DNA of 64,000 bases, taken from assembly GCF_010726085.1 (NCBI RefSeq), contig NZ_AP022560.1:4402001-4466000 (forward strand). Direction: 5' to 3'. This stretch comes from Mycolicibacterium moriokaense (GTDB lineage: Bacteria > Actinomycetota > Actinomycetes > Mycobacteriales > Mycobacteriaceae). Both the position numbers and the translations under genes were made by a program. Shown here one piece after another: positions 36,105-47,339 of the stretch; the stretch's first letter is position 1; each line of letters begins with the position of its first letter. The notes beneath the pieces were generated by a model that saw only the letters and a list, made by a program, of their open reading frames with translations, did not search any database and was not told the origin of the DNA.

Positions 36105-36901
36105 GGGGTGCGTCCCCCGAGCGCCTGGTTGTAGCGTTCGCCGTCGAAGAACTCGAACTCCAGATTTCCGTCGGTCATGTTCATGTTCGGGGAGACCGGC
36201 TCGATCTTCCGTTCGACGGCGAGGATCTCGGCGACGGTGTGGCCCGCCAGCGCGTCGAGCTGCGTCCACGTCGGCGGCAGCAGGAAGGTCCGGTGCGCCG
36301 CGAAATCGTCGAGCGCCTCTTCGGGTGTGATCCAGTCGGCGTGATCGGATTCGGTGTTGTCACCGTCGGCGAGTTGGCCGTGCGGGAGCGCGCCGACGAA
36401 GAAGTACGTGTCGTAGCGGCGGGTGCGCTCCTCTTTCGGCGTCACCCAATTCGCCCATGGCCGAAGCAGATCGGCACGCAGCATCAGCTTCTCGGTGCGC
36501 AGGAACTCACCGAACGACAGCTCCTTGCTGACGAGTGCGGCCCGGGCGTCGCGGTAGCTCGACGCATCGTCGACGAGCAGGTCCGGGTCGTCGGCGGCGC
36601 CGGCGAAGAGCACGCCGCACTCTTCGAAGGTCTCGCGCGCCGCCGCGCACACCAACGCCTCGGCGAGGTCGGCGTCGGTGTTGAGCCGTTCGGCCCACCA
36701 GTGCTTGTCGGGGCCGTGCCAGTCGATGTCGGCGTTGCGGTCGCGGTCGTCGACGCCGCCGCCCGGGAAGACCATCACGCCACCGACGAAGTCCATCTTG
36801 CGGTGGCGCCGCATCAGGAACACCTCGATCTGGCCGGGATTCTTGTCCCGGATCAACATCACCGTCGCGGCCGGTCTCGGCACCAACGGGTCTTCGGTCA
36901 T
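36101..36901 (-). CDS. NUDIX hydrolase
   Basis: 266 aa from ATG 36901, overlapping the ABC gene stop (ATGA). Start [40 protein letters not shown], and Nudix box core [18 protein letters not shown] (REx2EExG) with inserted region after it. The long insert and the strand [17 protein letters not shown] fit the RNR-like/CoA-type Nudix proteins of actinobacteria. It would split a nucleoside diphosphate derivative; substrate unknown. Position matches Rv3040c. Coupled on both sides. Confidence 0.9.
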   Translation of the reverse strand: MTEDPLVPRPAATVMLIRDKNPGQIEVFLMRRHRKMDFVGGVMVFPGGGVDDRDRNADIDWHGPDKHWWAERLNTDADLAEALVCAAARETFEECGVLFAGAADDPDLLVDDASSYRDARAALVSKELSFGEFLRTEKLMLRADLLRPWANWVTPKEERTRRYDTYFFVGALPHGQLADGDNTESDHADWITPEEALDDFAAHRTFLLPPTWTQLDALAGHTVAEILAVERKIEPVSPNMNMTDGNLEFEFFDGERYNQALGGRTP

Positions 36902-37740
36902 GCTCGCCTCCTGTGCGCGGCCCGGCTCCTGGCCCGGCGCGCGAAATAACGACCGTCGGAGTATTCGAGGACGATCGACTGCCCGAACGCCTTCGACAGA
37001 TTCTCGGCGGTCAGCACGTCGGGAAGCAGGCCGGAGTCTATGACCTTGCCCTCGGACAGGATCAAGCCGTGGGAGAAGCCCCGCGGAATCTCCTCGACGT
37101 GGTGGGTGACCAACACCAGCGCGGGCGAATCGGGGTCGAGCGCCAGGTCCTCGAGCCGCGCGAGCAGGTCCTCGCGTCCGCCGAGATCGAGGCCTGCGGC
37201 GGGTTCGTCGAGCAGCAGCAGCTCGGGGTCGGTCATCATCGACCGCGCGATGAGCACGCGCTTGCGCTCCCCTTCCGACAGGGTGCCGTAGGCGCGGTTG
37301 GCGAGATGTTCGGCACCGACGCTTTCGAGCATGTCGATCGCCTGCTCGTAGTCGACGTCTTCGTATTGCTCCCGCCAGCGGCCCAGCACCGAGTAGCCGG
37401 CCGACACCACCAGGTCGCGGACCACTTCGTCGTCGGGCACCCGTTGCGACAGCGCCGAACTGCTCAGACCGACGCGCGAGCGCAGTTCGGACATGTCCGT
37501 GCGGCCCAGTCGTTCGCCCAGGACGTACGCGGTTCCGGTGGACGGATACTCCATCGCCGCCGCGATGCGGAGCAACGAGGTCTTGCCTGCACCGTTGGGT
37601 CCGATGACCACCCAGCGTTCGTCGAGTTCGACCGACCACGTGACGGGACCGACCAGAACCTGGCCGCCGCGGCGCAGCGACACCTTGGCGAAGTCGATCA
37701 GCAGGTCGGGGTCGGCTGTATCTCCTTCGGCGACTGGCAC
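36898..37740 (-). CDS. ABC-type ATP-binding protein
   Basis: 280 aa. Walker A VVIGPNGAGKTSLLRIAAAM, Q-loop region VGLSSSALSQRV, signature GTLSEGERKRVLIARSMM, Walker B ELLLLDEPAAGLDLGG, switch His in LVTHHVEEIPRG. No permease is adjacent in the usual sense: the overlapping upstream gene is a YczE-type membrane protein. The family resembles ModF/YlmA ATPases of unknown partner. Its first 43 bases overlap the end of the yczE-like gene, so they are transcribed together. Position matches Rv3041c. Confidence 0.9.
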   Translation of the reverse strand: MPVAEGDTADPDLLIDFAKVSLRRGGQVLVGPVTWSVELDERWVVIGPNGAGKTSLLRIAAAMEYPSTGTAYVLGERLGRTDMSELRSRVGLSSSALSQRVPDDEVVRDLVVSAGYSVLGRWREQYEDVDYEQAIDMLESVGAEHLANRAYGTLSEGERKRVLIARSMMTDPELLLLDEPAAGLDLGGREDLLARLEDLALDPDSPALVLVTHHVEEIPRGFSHGLILSEGKVIDSGLLPDVLTAENLSKAFGQSIVLEYSDGRYFARRARSRAAHRRRA

Positions 37741-38426
37741 CCGCCCATCGTAATGAAGCGATTTCGGCGTGCTCGGTCGCGCTCAGGGTGACTGCCCACG
37801 CCCAAATCGCTGGCTTCGGCCACCGAGGCCCAGCCGCTGACGGCGAGGACGCGCTTCGGGGTGATCCGGACGAAGAATTGGACCAGCGGGCCGATGCCGA
37901 ACGCGTACAGCACGGTGCCGACGCCGACGGTGCCGCCGAGCAGCCATCCGACGGCCAGCACGGTCGCCTCGATCGACGTGCGGACCAGCCGCACCGACAG
38001 CCCGGTTCGCACCACAAGTCCCGTCATGAGGCCGTCGCGCGGGCCGGGACCGAGTCCGGCGCCGACGTAGAGCACGGTGCTCAGTGCATTGAGCACGACC
38101 GCACCGACCATCATCGCGATCCGCAACGCCATCGATGTCGGCTGCTCCATCAGCAGCATTCCGACGTCGACGGTGATCCCGATGACCACGACATTGGCGA
38201 CGGTGCCGATGCCAGGCCGGTTCCGCAGCGGAATCCAGGCCAGCAGCACGACCGCTCCGACCACGGCCGACGCCGCGCCGATGGTCATCGGTGTGTGCAG
38301 GGTCAGGCCCTGGTGAAAAACGTCCCACGGGTCCAGGCCCAGCCCGGCACGCACCATCATCGCCATCGAGAAGCCGTAACCGGCCAGCCCGACCAGCAGC
38401 GCCGTACCTCGCAGCAGCCCCGTCAC
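37698..38426 (-). CDS. YczE/YitT-family membrane protein
   Basis: 242 aa from GTG 38426, coupled (GTGA) to the 51-aa gene upstream. Five or six membrane helices: GTALLVGLAGYGFSMAMMVR, GLGLDPWDVFHQGLTLHTPM (the conserved 'GLGpWdvf.qG' loop), IGAASAVVGAVVLLAWIPLR, GPGPRDGLMTGLVVRTGLSV and VLAVGWLLGGTVGVGTVLYA. In Firmicutes and actinobacteria yczE is usually divergent from a MocR regulator (YczR), as here. Transported substrate unknown. The tail after the last helix (SHPERDRARRNRF onward) overlaps the ABC gene start. Confidence 0.85.
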   Translation of the reverse strand: MTGLLRGTALLVGLAGYGFSMAMMVRAGLGLDPWDVFHQGLTLHTPMTIGAASAVVGAVVLLAWIPLRNRPGIGTVANVVVIGITVDVGMLLMEQPTSMALRIAMMVGAVVLNALSTVLYVGAGLGPGPRDGLMTGLVVRTGLSVRLVRTSIEATVLAVGWLLGGTVGVGTVLYAFGIGPLVQFFVRITPKRVLAVSGWASVAEASDLGVGSHPERDRARRNRFITMGGCQSPKEIQPTPTC

Positions 38427-38578
38427 GCGTGGTGGGGGAAGCGCATCCGGATGAGTTCCACTTCGCGAGCCATGCGCTCGGCGTCGCGGTCGAAGTAGTC
38501 CACGCACCCGGCAGGCACCTCCCAGCTGAAGACCCGCGCGAGTCGCCGACCCAATTTCGACATCCACTTCGTACTCAT
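38423..38578 (-). CDS. 51-aa basic microprotein in the YczE operon
   Basis: Starts ATG 38578: MSTKWMSKLGRRLARVFSWE, then VPAGCVDYFDRDAERMAREV and ELIRMRFPHHA. The N-terminal half could be an amphipathic basic helix (KWMSKLGRRLARVFSW); the second half has a Cys and an acid/basic helix with Arg-Met-Ala-Arg repeats. GTGA overlap with the YczE gene and its place as first gene facing MocR argue that it is real and co-regulated. No homologue recognised. Could be a membrane-peripheral helper of YczE. Confidence 0.65.
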   Translation of the reverse strand: MSTKWMSKLGRRLARVFSWEVPAGCVDYFDRDAERMAREVELIRMRFPHHA

Positions 38579-38595
38579 GATTCGATAATTAGGGC

Positions 38596-38640
38596 CAACT
38601 GGCTTGCTCATCAATAGCCAGTTGCCGCATACTGGCCTGC
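38596..38640. promoter_or_regulatory. MocR-type operator between mocR and the yczE operon
   Basis: ACTGGCTTGC at 38598-38607 recurs as ACTGGCCTGC at 38631-38640, a direct repeat with 33-base spacing (about three helix turns). An inverted copy lies between: CAACTGGCT (38596-38604) against AGCCAGTTG (38616-38624), a perfect 9-bp inverted repeat. Direct repeats plus an inverted copy are the known operator geometry of MocR/PdxR regulators. The second direct repeat ends 2 bases before the mocR ATG. Confidence 0.75.
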
Positions 38641-38642
38641 AA

Positions 38643-40085
38643 ATGACGGTCGAAATGGCGGGGCGCGCGCTCGATGTGGACTTGTTGGCCCGCGAACTGG
38701 GCAACTGGCGCACGTCCAGTCAAAGTGGACCGGCCTACCAGGGGCTGGCCGACGCGATCCGCCTGCTGATCATCGACGGCCGCGTCCCCGTCGGCTCCCG
38801 ACTCCCGAGCGAGCGCACGCTCGCCGACGCATTGCACGTATCGCGCACGACGGTCACCGCGGCCTTCACCCAGTTGCGTGACGACGGCTACCTCCATGCC
38901 CGGCGTGGGGCGCGCAGCACGACGGCGCTGCCGGTGACGCCCGCCATCCGCACCGACGCGCTGCCTGCCACGGTGAGCCTGGCCGCCGCGGCCCTGTCGG
39001 CTCCGGCCTCCGCGGTGATGGAGGCGTTCGTCGATGCGACGCGTGACGTCACGCCCTATCTCCACGACCCCGGCCACGAGCTCGTCGGCGTGACCGCGCT
39101 GCGCGAGGCCATTGCCGAAAGATATTGTGAGCGTGGACTTCCCACCGATCCCGACGAAGTGTTGGTGACCACCGGTGCACTCCATGCGATCTCGTTGATC
39201 CTGACGACGTATGTGCAGCCCGGCGATCGCGTGCTGGTGGAACAGCCCACCTATCACGGGGCCCTCTCGGCCATCACCACCACAGGAGCGCGCCCGGTCC
39301 CCGTCGCGATGACCGAGGCGGGCTGGGAACTCGATGCCGTGCAGGCCGCGATCAACCAACTGGCCCCAAACCTGGCGTACTTCATCCCCGACAACCAGAA
39401 CCCCACGGGGCTCACGATGCCCGCCGACGACCGAAAACGCCTGGCGCGCATCATCGCCGAATCGCGCACCCGCACGATCATCGACGAGACGATCCTCGAC
39501 ATGTGGCTGGACGGGCCGATGCCCGCTCCCCTGGCGGCGTCGATGACTACACGTCGCGATCTGCTTCTGACCGTGGGCTCGATGTCCAAGTCGTTCTGGG
39601 GCGGACTGCGCATCGGCTGGATCAGGGCCGAGCGCGCCACGATCGCGACGATCGCCGCACTGCGCCCGTCGATCGACATGGGCACCCCTGTGCTCGAACA
39701 GTTCGCCGCCGCAAGACTTCTCGGCCGCCGCGACGAGGTGCTGCCCGAACGCCGCGAGATCCTGCGGACCCGTCGCGCCCTGTTGCAGTCGCTGCTGAGC
39801 CGCCATCTACCCGATTGGGAACCCGGCCCGGGAGTCGGCGGTATGTCGCTGTGGGTACGGCTGCCCGCCCCGATGAGCACCGCGCTGTCGGCGGCGGCCC
39901 TGCGCCTCGGACTCGAGCTGCCCGCCGGGCCGCGATTCGGTGTCGACGGGACGCTGGAGCGGTTTGTGCGCATTCCGTACGCGCTGCCCGAGGAGCAACT
40001 CACCGAGGCCATCGAACTGCTCGCCCGCGCTTGGCATTCCATCACGGGTGCGACGGCGCCGGAGCCGACGACCGTCGTCGTTTAA
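38643..40085 (+). CDS. MocR/GntR-family regulator with aminotransferase-like domain (YczR type)
   Basis: 480 aa from ATG 38643. N-terminal winged helix: AYQGLADAIRLLIIDGRVPV, GSRLPSERTLADALHVSRTT. Fold type I aminotransferase domain: VLVTTGALHAISLILTTYV, FIPDNQNPTGLTMPADDRKR, PLP Lys in VGSMSKSFWGGLRIGWIRAE, and C-terminal MSLWVRLPAPMS. It binds DNA and senses via PLP or a PLP adduct. An in-frame ATG at 38604 lies inside the operator and is unlikely. Divergent from the microprotein-yczE-ABC operon, which it probably controls. Confidence 0.92.
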   Translation: MTVEMAGRALDVDLLARELGNWRTSSQSGPAYQGLADAIRLLIIDGRVPVGSRLPSERTLADALHVSRTTVTAAFTQLRDDGYLHARRGARSTTALPVTPAIRTDALPATVSLAAAALSAPASAVMEAFVDATRDVTPYLHDPGHELVGVTALREAIAERYCERGLPTDPDEVLVTTGALHAISLILTTYVQPGDRVLVEQPTYHGALSAITTTGARPVPVAMTEAGWELDAVQAAINQLAPNLAYFIPDNQNPTGLTMPADDRKRLARIIAESRTRTIIDETILDMWLDGPMPAPLAASMTTRRDLLLTVGSMSKSFWGGLRIGWIRAERATIATIAALRPSIDMGTPVLEQFAAARLLGRRDEVLPERREILRTRRALLQSLLSRHLPDWEPGPGVGGMSLWVRLPAPMSTALSAAALRLGLELPAGPRFGVDGTLERFVRIPYALPEEQLTEAIELLARAWHSITGATAPEPTTVVV

Positions 40086-40090
40086 TCCAG

Positions 40091-40148
40091 CGAGCAGTCG
40101 CAAAGTGCACCAAAGTCGCGGCGTGTCGGGGACTGTCGCGTCTGCTCG
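40091..40148. repeat. Dispersed hairpin repeat, member C (mocR-serB2 gap)
   Basis: CGAGCAG at 40091-40097 and its complement CTGCTCG at 40142-40148 enclose AGTCGCAAAG and CGGCGTGTCG words related to the site at 4608-4663. It lies between convergent genes, 5 bases after the mocR stop. Probably a worn copy of a mycobacterial intergenic palindrome working as terminator. Confidence 0.5.
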
Positions 40149-40162
40149 CGCAGGCTCAGGAA

Positions 40163-43358
<3,196 letters not shown>

Positions 43359-44462
43359 GTGCTGATCAGCGGACCCCGTGCCGGCCTGCTGGCCTCGTCG
43401 GCGGCGATCGCGTCAGCGCTGGCCATCACCGTCGTCAGCGGCTGCGGATCCCTGGGCGGCGACACGCCGCCCACCGCAGGCGAGTCATCCGCCATCACCA
43501 GCACCACGAAGATCGCCAGTGCCGGCGTCCTGGGCAATCAGCGCAGGCCAGACGAGTCCTGCGCCCCCGAACCCACCCCGGTCGACCCCGGCCCACCGGA
43601 CCGACTGGTCCAACACGCGGCAGGCGAAACTGAGGTGCGCGCGGATCCGCAGCGCATCGTGGTGCTCTCCGGCGATCAGCTCGACACGCTGTGTGCGCTC
43701 GGCCTGCAGTCACGCGTGGTCGCGGCCGCGCTGCCCGACGGCTCCACCAGCCAACCGTCCTACCTCGGCCAGGTCCTCCATGATGTGCCGCCGGCCGGCA
43801 CCCGTAGCGCACCCGATATCGAGGCGATCAAGGCCGCGACCCCCGACCTGATCCTCGGTTCGGAGGCACTGACACCCGGCGACTTCGGTGAGCTCTCCGC
43901 GATCGCTCCGACGGTGTTCACCGGCCCGCCCGGCGCCAAGTGGCAGGACAACATGCGAACCGTCGGCGCCGCGACCGGTCGACTGGACGTGGCCAACGAG
44001 ATGATCGACGGCTTCGAACGGGCCGCCGACAAGACCGGCGCCGAGAACGACGCCACCCATTTCCAGGCGTCGGTCGTACAGTTCACCGACAGCGTGATGC
44101 GGGTCTACGGCCTGGAGAATTTCCCCGGCAGCGTGCTGGCCGCGGTGGGCGTGGATCGCCCTGCGTCTCAACGGTTTACCGACAAGCCGTATATCGAGAT
44201 CGGTATCACCGACGCGGACCTGGAGGACTCGCCGGACTTTTCGGCGGCCGACGGCGACATCGTCTACCTCTCGTTCGACTCCCCCGCGGCCAAAGACCGT
44301 GCGCCCCGAGTTTTGGAAAGCGACGCGTGGAAGAAGCTGTCCGCCAATCGCGACAACCGAGTCTTCGCGGTGAACAATGAGGTGTGGCAGACCGGCGAAG
44401 GCATCGTCGCCGCCCGCGGCATACTCGCCGACCTACCGTGGATCAACGCCCCGATCAACTAG
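43359..44462 (+). CDS. fecB: Iron-siderophore/heme-binding lipoprotein FecB
   Basis: 367 aa from GTG 43359. Lipoprotein signal ending AITVVSGCGSLGG (lipobox VSGC). Class III periplasmic-binding fold: RIVVLSGDQLDTLCALGLQS, DIEAIKAATPDLILGSEALT, the long alpha-helical bridge VANEMIDGFERAADKTGAEN, and FAVNNEVWQTGEGIVAARGI. It would bind a ferric siderophore or heme outside the membrane. No ABC permease is adjacent. M. tuberculosis counterpart Rv3044. Confidence 0.9.
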   Translation: MLISGPRAGLLASSAAIASALAITVVSGCGSLGGDTPPTAGESSAITSTTKIASAGVLGNQRRPDESCAPEPTPVDPGPPDRLVQHAAGETEVRADPQRIVVLSGDQLDTLCALGLQSRVVAAALPDGSTSQPSYLGQVLHDVPPAGTRSAPDIEAIKAATPDLILGSEALTPGDFGELSAIAPTVFTGPPGAKWQDNMRTVGAATGRLDVANEMIDGFERAADKTGAENDATHFQASVVQFTDSVMRVYGLENFPGSVLAAVGVDRPASQRFTDKPYIEIGITDADLEDSPDFSAADGDIVYLSFDSPAAKDRAPRVLESDAWKKLSANRDNRVFAVNNEVWQTGEGIVAARGILADLPWINAPIN

Positions 44463-44472
44463 CCTGGCGCAA

Positions 44473-44748
44473 ATGTTCCACGTCTTGAAATCCACCTATC
44501 TGCAGCCGCCCGACGTCGTGAACGAGACCCGACCTGCTCACTTGGAGTGGCTGAAGGGCGAGGTCGCCGCCGGCCGCATAGTGCTGGCGGGCCGCCTGGA
44601 GGACGAGTCCGGGGCAATTCTGTTGACCGGCGACATGAGCGCAGACGAGGCGCAGGCCATCGTCGACAACGATCCCTATACGGCGGCCGAGGTGGCCCGC
44701 TACGAGCGGCTGTCCTTCAACGGCGCCTTCCGGGCCCCAGGACTTTAG
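44473..44748 (+). CDS. YciI-like protein
   Basis: 91 aa from ATG 44473, 10 bases after fecB. YCII-related ferredoxin-like fold: FHVLKSTYLQPPDVVNETRP, AHLEWLKGEVAAGRIVLAGR with the conserved His, SGAILLTGDMSADEAQAIVD and NDPYTAAEVARYERLSF. Such proteins are small dimeric putative enzymes of unknown reaction. The upstream open frame in this phase is a shadow of fecB. Confidence 0.82.
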   Translation: MFHVLKSTYLQPPDVVNETRPAHLEWLKGEVAAGRIVLAGRLEDESGAILLTGDMSADEAQAIVDNDPYTAAEVARYERLSFNGAFRAPGL

Positions 44749-44812
44749 GGGCTAACTCACACCTTCGCCAGGAAGCGCGCGGGCGTCGCACTCGTTTTAC
44801 TTGAGTGAGAGC

Positions 44813-44837
44813 CGCCGCGTTGTCGCGGCGAAATTTT
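44813..44837 (+). terminator. Hairpin with short T-run before adhC
   Basis: CGCCGCG (44813-44819) pairs with CGCGGCG (44824-44830) around TTGT, followed by AAATTTT. It would end the fecB-yciI transcript or act in the adhC 5' region. A weaker CACTC...GAGTG pair lies just before it at 44789-44807. Confidence 0.5.
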
Positions 44838-44868
44838 CCTTAGTGAATACCCGAGGTAGAAGGCCGCT

Positions 44869-45921
44869 ATGACCACTGTTTCCGCGTACGCCGCCACGTC
44901 GGCGACCGCACCGCTGACCGAGACCACGATCACACGCCGCGAGGTCGGACCCCACGATGTGGCGTTCGACATCCATTTCGCCGGCATATGTCACTCCGAC
45001 ATCCACACCGTCAAGGGTGAGTGGGGCGATGTCGCCTACCCGTTGGTGCCTGGACACGAGATCGCGGGCGTCGTCACCGAAATCGGCTCCGAGGTCACCA
45101 AATTCAAGATCGGCGATAGGGTCGGCGTCGGTTGCTTCGTCGACAGCTGTCGCGAATGCGCGCAGTGCCGAGCCGGTGAGGAGCAGTACTGCACCAATCC
45201 GGGAATGGTGGGCACCTACAACGGCATCGGTCGCGACGGCGAGCGGACCCAGGGCGGCTACAGCGGCGCGATCGTCGTCGACGAGAACTACGTGTTGCAC
45301 ATTCCCGACAGCATCACACTGGATGCCGCCGCGCCCCTGCTGTGCGCGGGTATCACGATGTATTCGCCTCTGCGCCACTGGAATGCGGGCCCGGGCACGC
45401 AGGTTGCGGTGATCGGGCTCGGCGGGCTCGGACACATGGCGGTCAAGCTCGCCCATGCGATGGGCGCGACGGTGACGGTGCTGAGCCAGTCGCTGAAGAA
45501 GATGGAGGACGGCCTCCGACTCGGCGCCGACGAGTACTACGCCACCTCCGACCCCGCGACGTTCGAAACCCTTTCCGGCACATTCGATCTCATCCTGAAC
45601 ACGGTGTCGGCGAACCTCGACCTTAATGCCTACCTGGAACTGTTGACGGTGGACGGCACACTGGTCGAGCTCGGGATGCCCGAGCACCCCATGACAGTTG
45701 GGGCGCCGGTGCTGGTGTCCGGACGGCGCAGTCTGGCTGGTTCGTTGATCGGCGGCATCGCTGAGACGCAGGAGATGCTGGACTTCTGCGCCGAGCACGA
45801 TGTACGACCCGAAATCGAGGTCATCACACCGGATTACATCAACGACGCGTATCAGCGGGTGCTGGCCAGCGACGTGCGCTACCGGTTTGTGATCGATACC
45901 GCGACGTTGCGCCGCAAGTAG
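44869..45921 (+). CDS. adhC: Zinc-dependent NAD(P) alcohol dehydrogenase
   Basis: 350 aa. MDR family, cinnamyl-alcohol-dehydrogenase type: catalytic zinc ligands in [17 protein letters not shown] and [16 protein letters not shown], structural zinc cluster [15 protein letters not shown], cofactor motif [20 protein letters not shown]. It oxidises or reduces medium-size alcohols and aldehydes; in mycobacteria AdhC (Rv3045) shows broad aryl/alkyl aldehyde activity. Ribosome site CGAGGTAGAAGG precedes ATG 44869. Confidence 0.93.
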   Translation: MTTVSAYAATSATAPLTETTITRREVGPHDVAFDIHFAGICHSDIHTVKGEWGDVAYPLVPGHEIAGVVTEIGSEVTKFKIGDRVGVGCFVDSCRECAQCRAGEEQYCTNPGMVGTYNGIGRDGERTQGGYSGAIVVDENYVLHIPDSITLDAAAPLLCAGITMYSPLRHWNAGPGTQVAVIGLGGLGHMAVKLAHAMGATVTVLSQSLKKMEDGLRLGADEYYATSDPATFETLSGTFDLILNTVSANLDLNAYLELLTVDGTLVELGMPEHPMTVGAPVLVSGRRSLAGSLIGGIAETQEMLDFCAEHDVRPEIEVITPDYINDAYQRVLASDVRYRFVIDTATLRRK

Positions 45922-45927
45922 CTCCGA

Positions 45928-46383
45928 TCAGAACTGGCGCAGGGTGGCCACGCCGAAGTACATGCCCTTGCCGGAGGCGTCGTTGGTGAACTTGGTCCGC
46001 GTTTCCTCGGGTTCGATCGTCCACCCGTTGATGTGATAGGTCTGGCCGACGCTCAGGGAGACGTTCTGGGTTCCCGGCCCGGCGCCGAGGATGGGAACCT
46101 TGGCCCAGTAGAACTGCCCGGCGCCCCGCTTGACGGCGAGGTTCAGTCGCTGGCTGAACTTCGTCGCGGCCCACGGTGACAACCCGAACGGCTGGCCGTC
46201 CGTCTGTTCGCAGATCACCATCGGGCCGCCGCCCTGGGGCACGTTGTCGGCGCTGACCAGGCAGCGGATCTTGCCGTCCGGGGTGACGACCATCGTGCCG
46301 TCGTCGGCCGCCGCGGGCGGGGCCAGGGGCACCGCAACGGCGGCGAACATCGCACCGACCACGACGATTACGTTCCGAATCAT
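45928..46383 (-). CDS. Secreted protein of unknown function
   Basis: 151 aa from ATG 46383 (in-frame GTG at 46407 possible). Sec signal IRNVIVVVGAMFAAVAVPLA, cleavage after PPAAAD. Mature part: MVVTPDGKIRCLVSADNVPQ, VICEQTDGQPFGLSPWAATK, GQFYWAKVPILGAGPGTQNV and TYHINGWTIEPEETRTKFTN, with two Cys that can form one disulfide. Small secreted mycobacterial family, role not known. Convergent with adhC, 6 bases apart. Confidence 0.78.
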   Translation of the reverse strand: MIRNVIVVVGAMFAAVAVPLAPPAAADDGTMVVTPDGKIRCLVSADNVPQGGGPMVICEQTDGQPFGLSPWAATKFSQRLNLAVKRGAGQFYWAKVPILGAGPGTQNVSLSVGQTYHINGWTIEPEETRTKFTNDASGKGMYFGVATLRQF

Positions 46384-46502
46384 GTCTGTCCCAACGTGAG
46401 CGGACACCTTGCAGGGCTGATGCTCTCACGGCACGACGTGATTTAGTCCATAACCCCTCAGACTGACCCGCAGACGTGCTGGTCCGGACTAGCGTGACAG
46501 CG

Positions 46503-47210
46503 ATGACGCACACGTTGCCCGAATTCGACGACTGGTTGGAAAACGCACTGGTCGAGGAAGCGGACATGGCCGGCGAGTCCGTCGACACTTACATCGCCCG
46601 TGCTGTCGCCGCGAGGATGGTCATCGGGCGGGCCCGCCGAGGCGAAGTCGACATCCAGGAACTGCTGGCGCACGTCCGCGCAGCGCATCTGGACCTGCCC
46701 GGCCCCATCTCCGGCGATGCCGTCCTCTCCGATCCGGACCGACTCCGGGCGCTGTACGACAGCGGATTCCTCAACGCCGAACGGGCCCACAGCCTCGACC
46801 GAGTTGTAGCCATGGTGGTGGCGGCGCTGGGCGTGCCGTCTGCCGCCGTGTCGCTGGTCGACCGTGACACCCAGTACATGTGCAGCGCGATCGGCCTCAA
46901 GGGAGAAGTGGCCCGCACCCGACAAGGGCCTTCCGAGGGTTCACTCGGCCGCGAGATCGTCGCATCTGGCAAACCGCTTATCCTCGAGGACGTCCGCAAG
47001 GATCCGCATTTGATCGACCATTTCGCGGTGCGCAACGGTTACATAGTGGCCTACGCGGGCTTCCCGCTGAAAGACGGGCACGGACACACCATCGGCACGC
47101 TGGCCGCATGGAACACCCGGCCGCGGCGGTGGTCATCAGGTCACATCCAGCTGATGGAAGATTTCGTCATGATGATCCGCGCGCGTATATTCGGCATCGC
47201 TCCGGAATGA
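46503..47210 (+). CDS. GAF domain protein
   Basis: 235 aa from ATG 46503. The first 90 residues (DDWLENALVEEADMAGESVD, TYIARAVAARMVIGRARRGE) include a ribbon-helix-helix-like stretch. A GAF domain follows: LDRVVAMVVAALGVPSAAVS, LVDRDTQYMCSAIGLKGEVA, PSEGSLGREIVASGKPLILE, VAYAGFPLKDGHGHTIGTLA and VMMIRARIFGIAPE. A cytosolic sensor; the ligand is unknown. No output domain is attached, so it may act with a partner or through the N-terminal RHH-like part. Confidence 0.8.
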   Translation: MTHTLPEFDDWLENALVEEADMAGESVDTYIARAVAARMVIGRARRGEVDIQELLAHVRAAHLDLPGPISGDAVLSDPDRLRALYDSGFLNAERAHSLDRVVAMVVAALGVPSAAVSLVDRDTQYMCSAIGLKGEVARTRQGPSEGSLGREIVASGKPLILEDVRKDPHLIDHFAVRNGYIVAYAGFPLKDGHGHTIGTLAAWNTRPRRWSSGHIQLMEDFVMMIRARIFGIAPE

Positions 47211-47339
47211 GCACGACTTCCGGACAGCAAACTTGTTGACACTCCCGCGAACGTCGTCGGAACGGCGCCGGAGCGCGCTCGCAACCGCGAAAATCAGTTC
47301 GTATCGAGATGGATCTGTGTGGAAAGACGATCTGCATCC

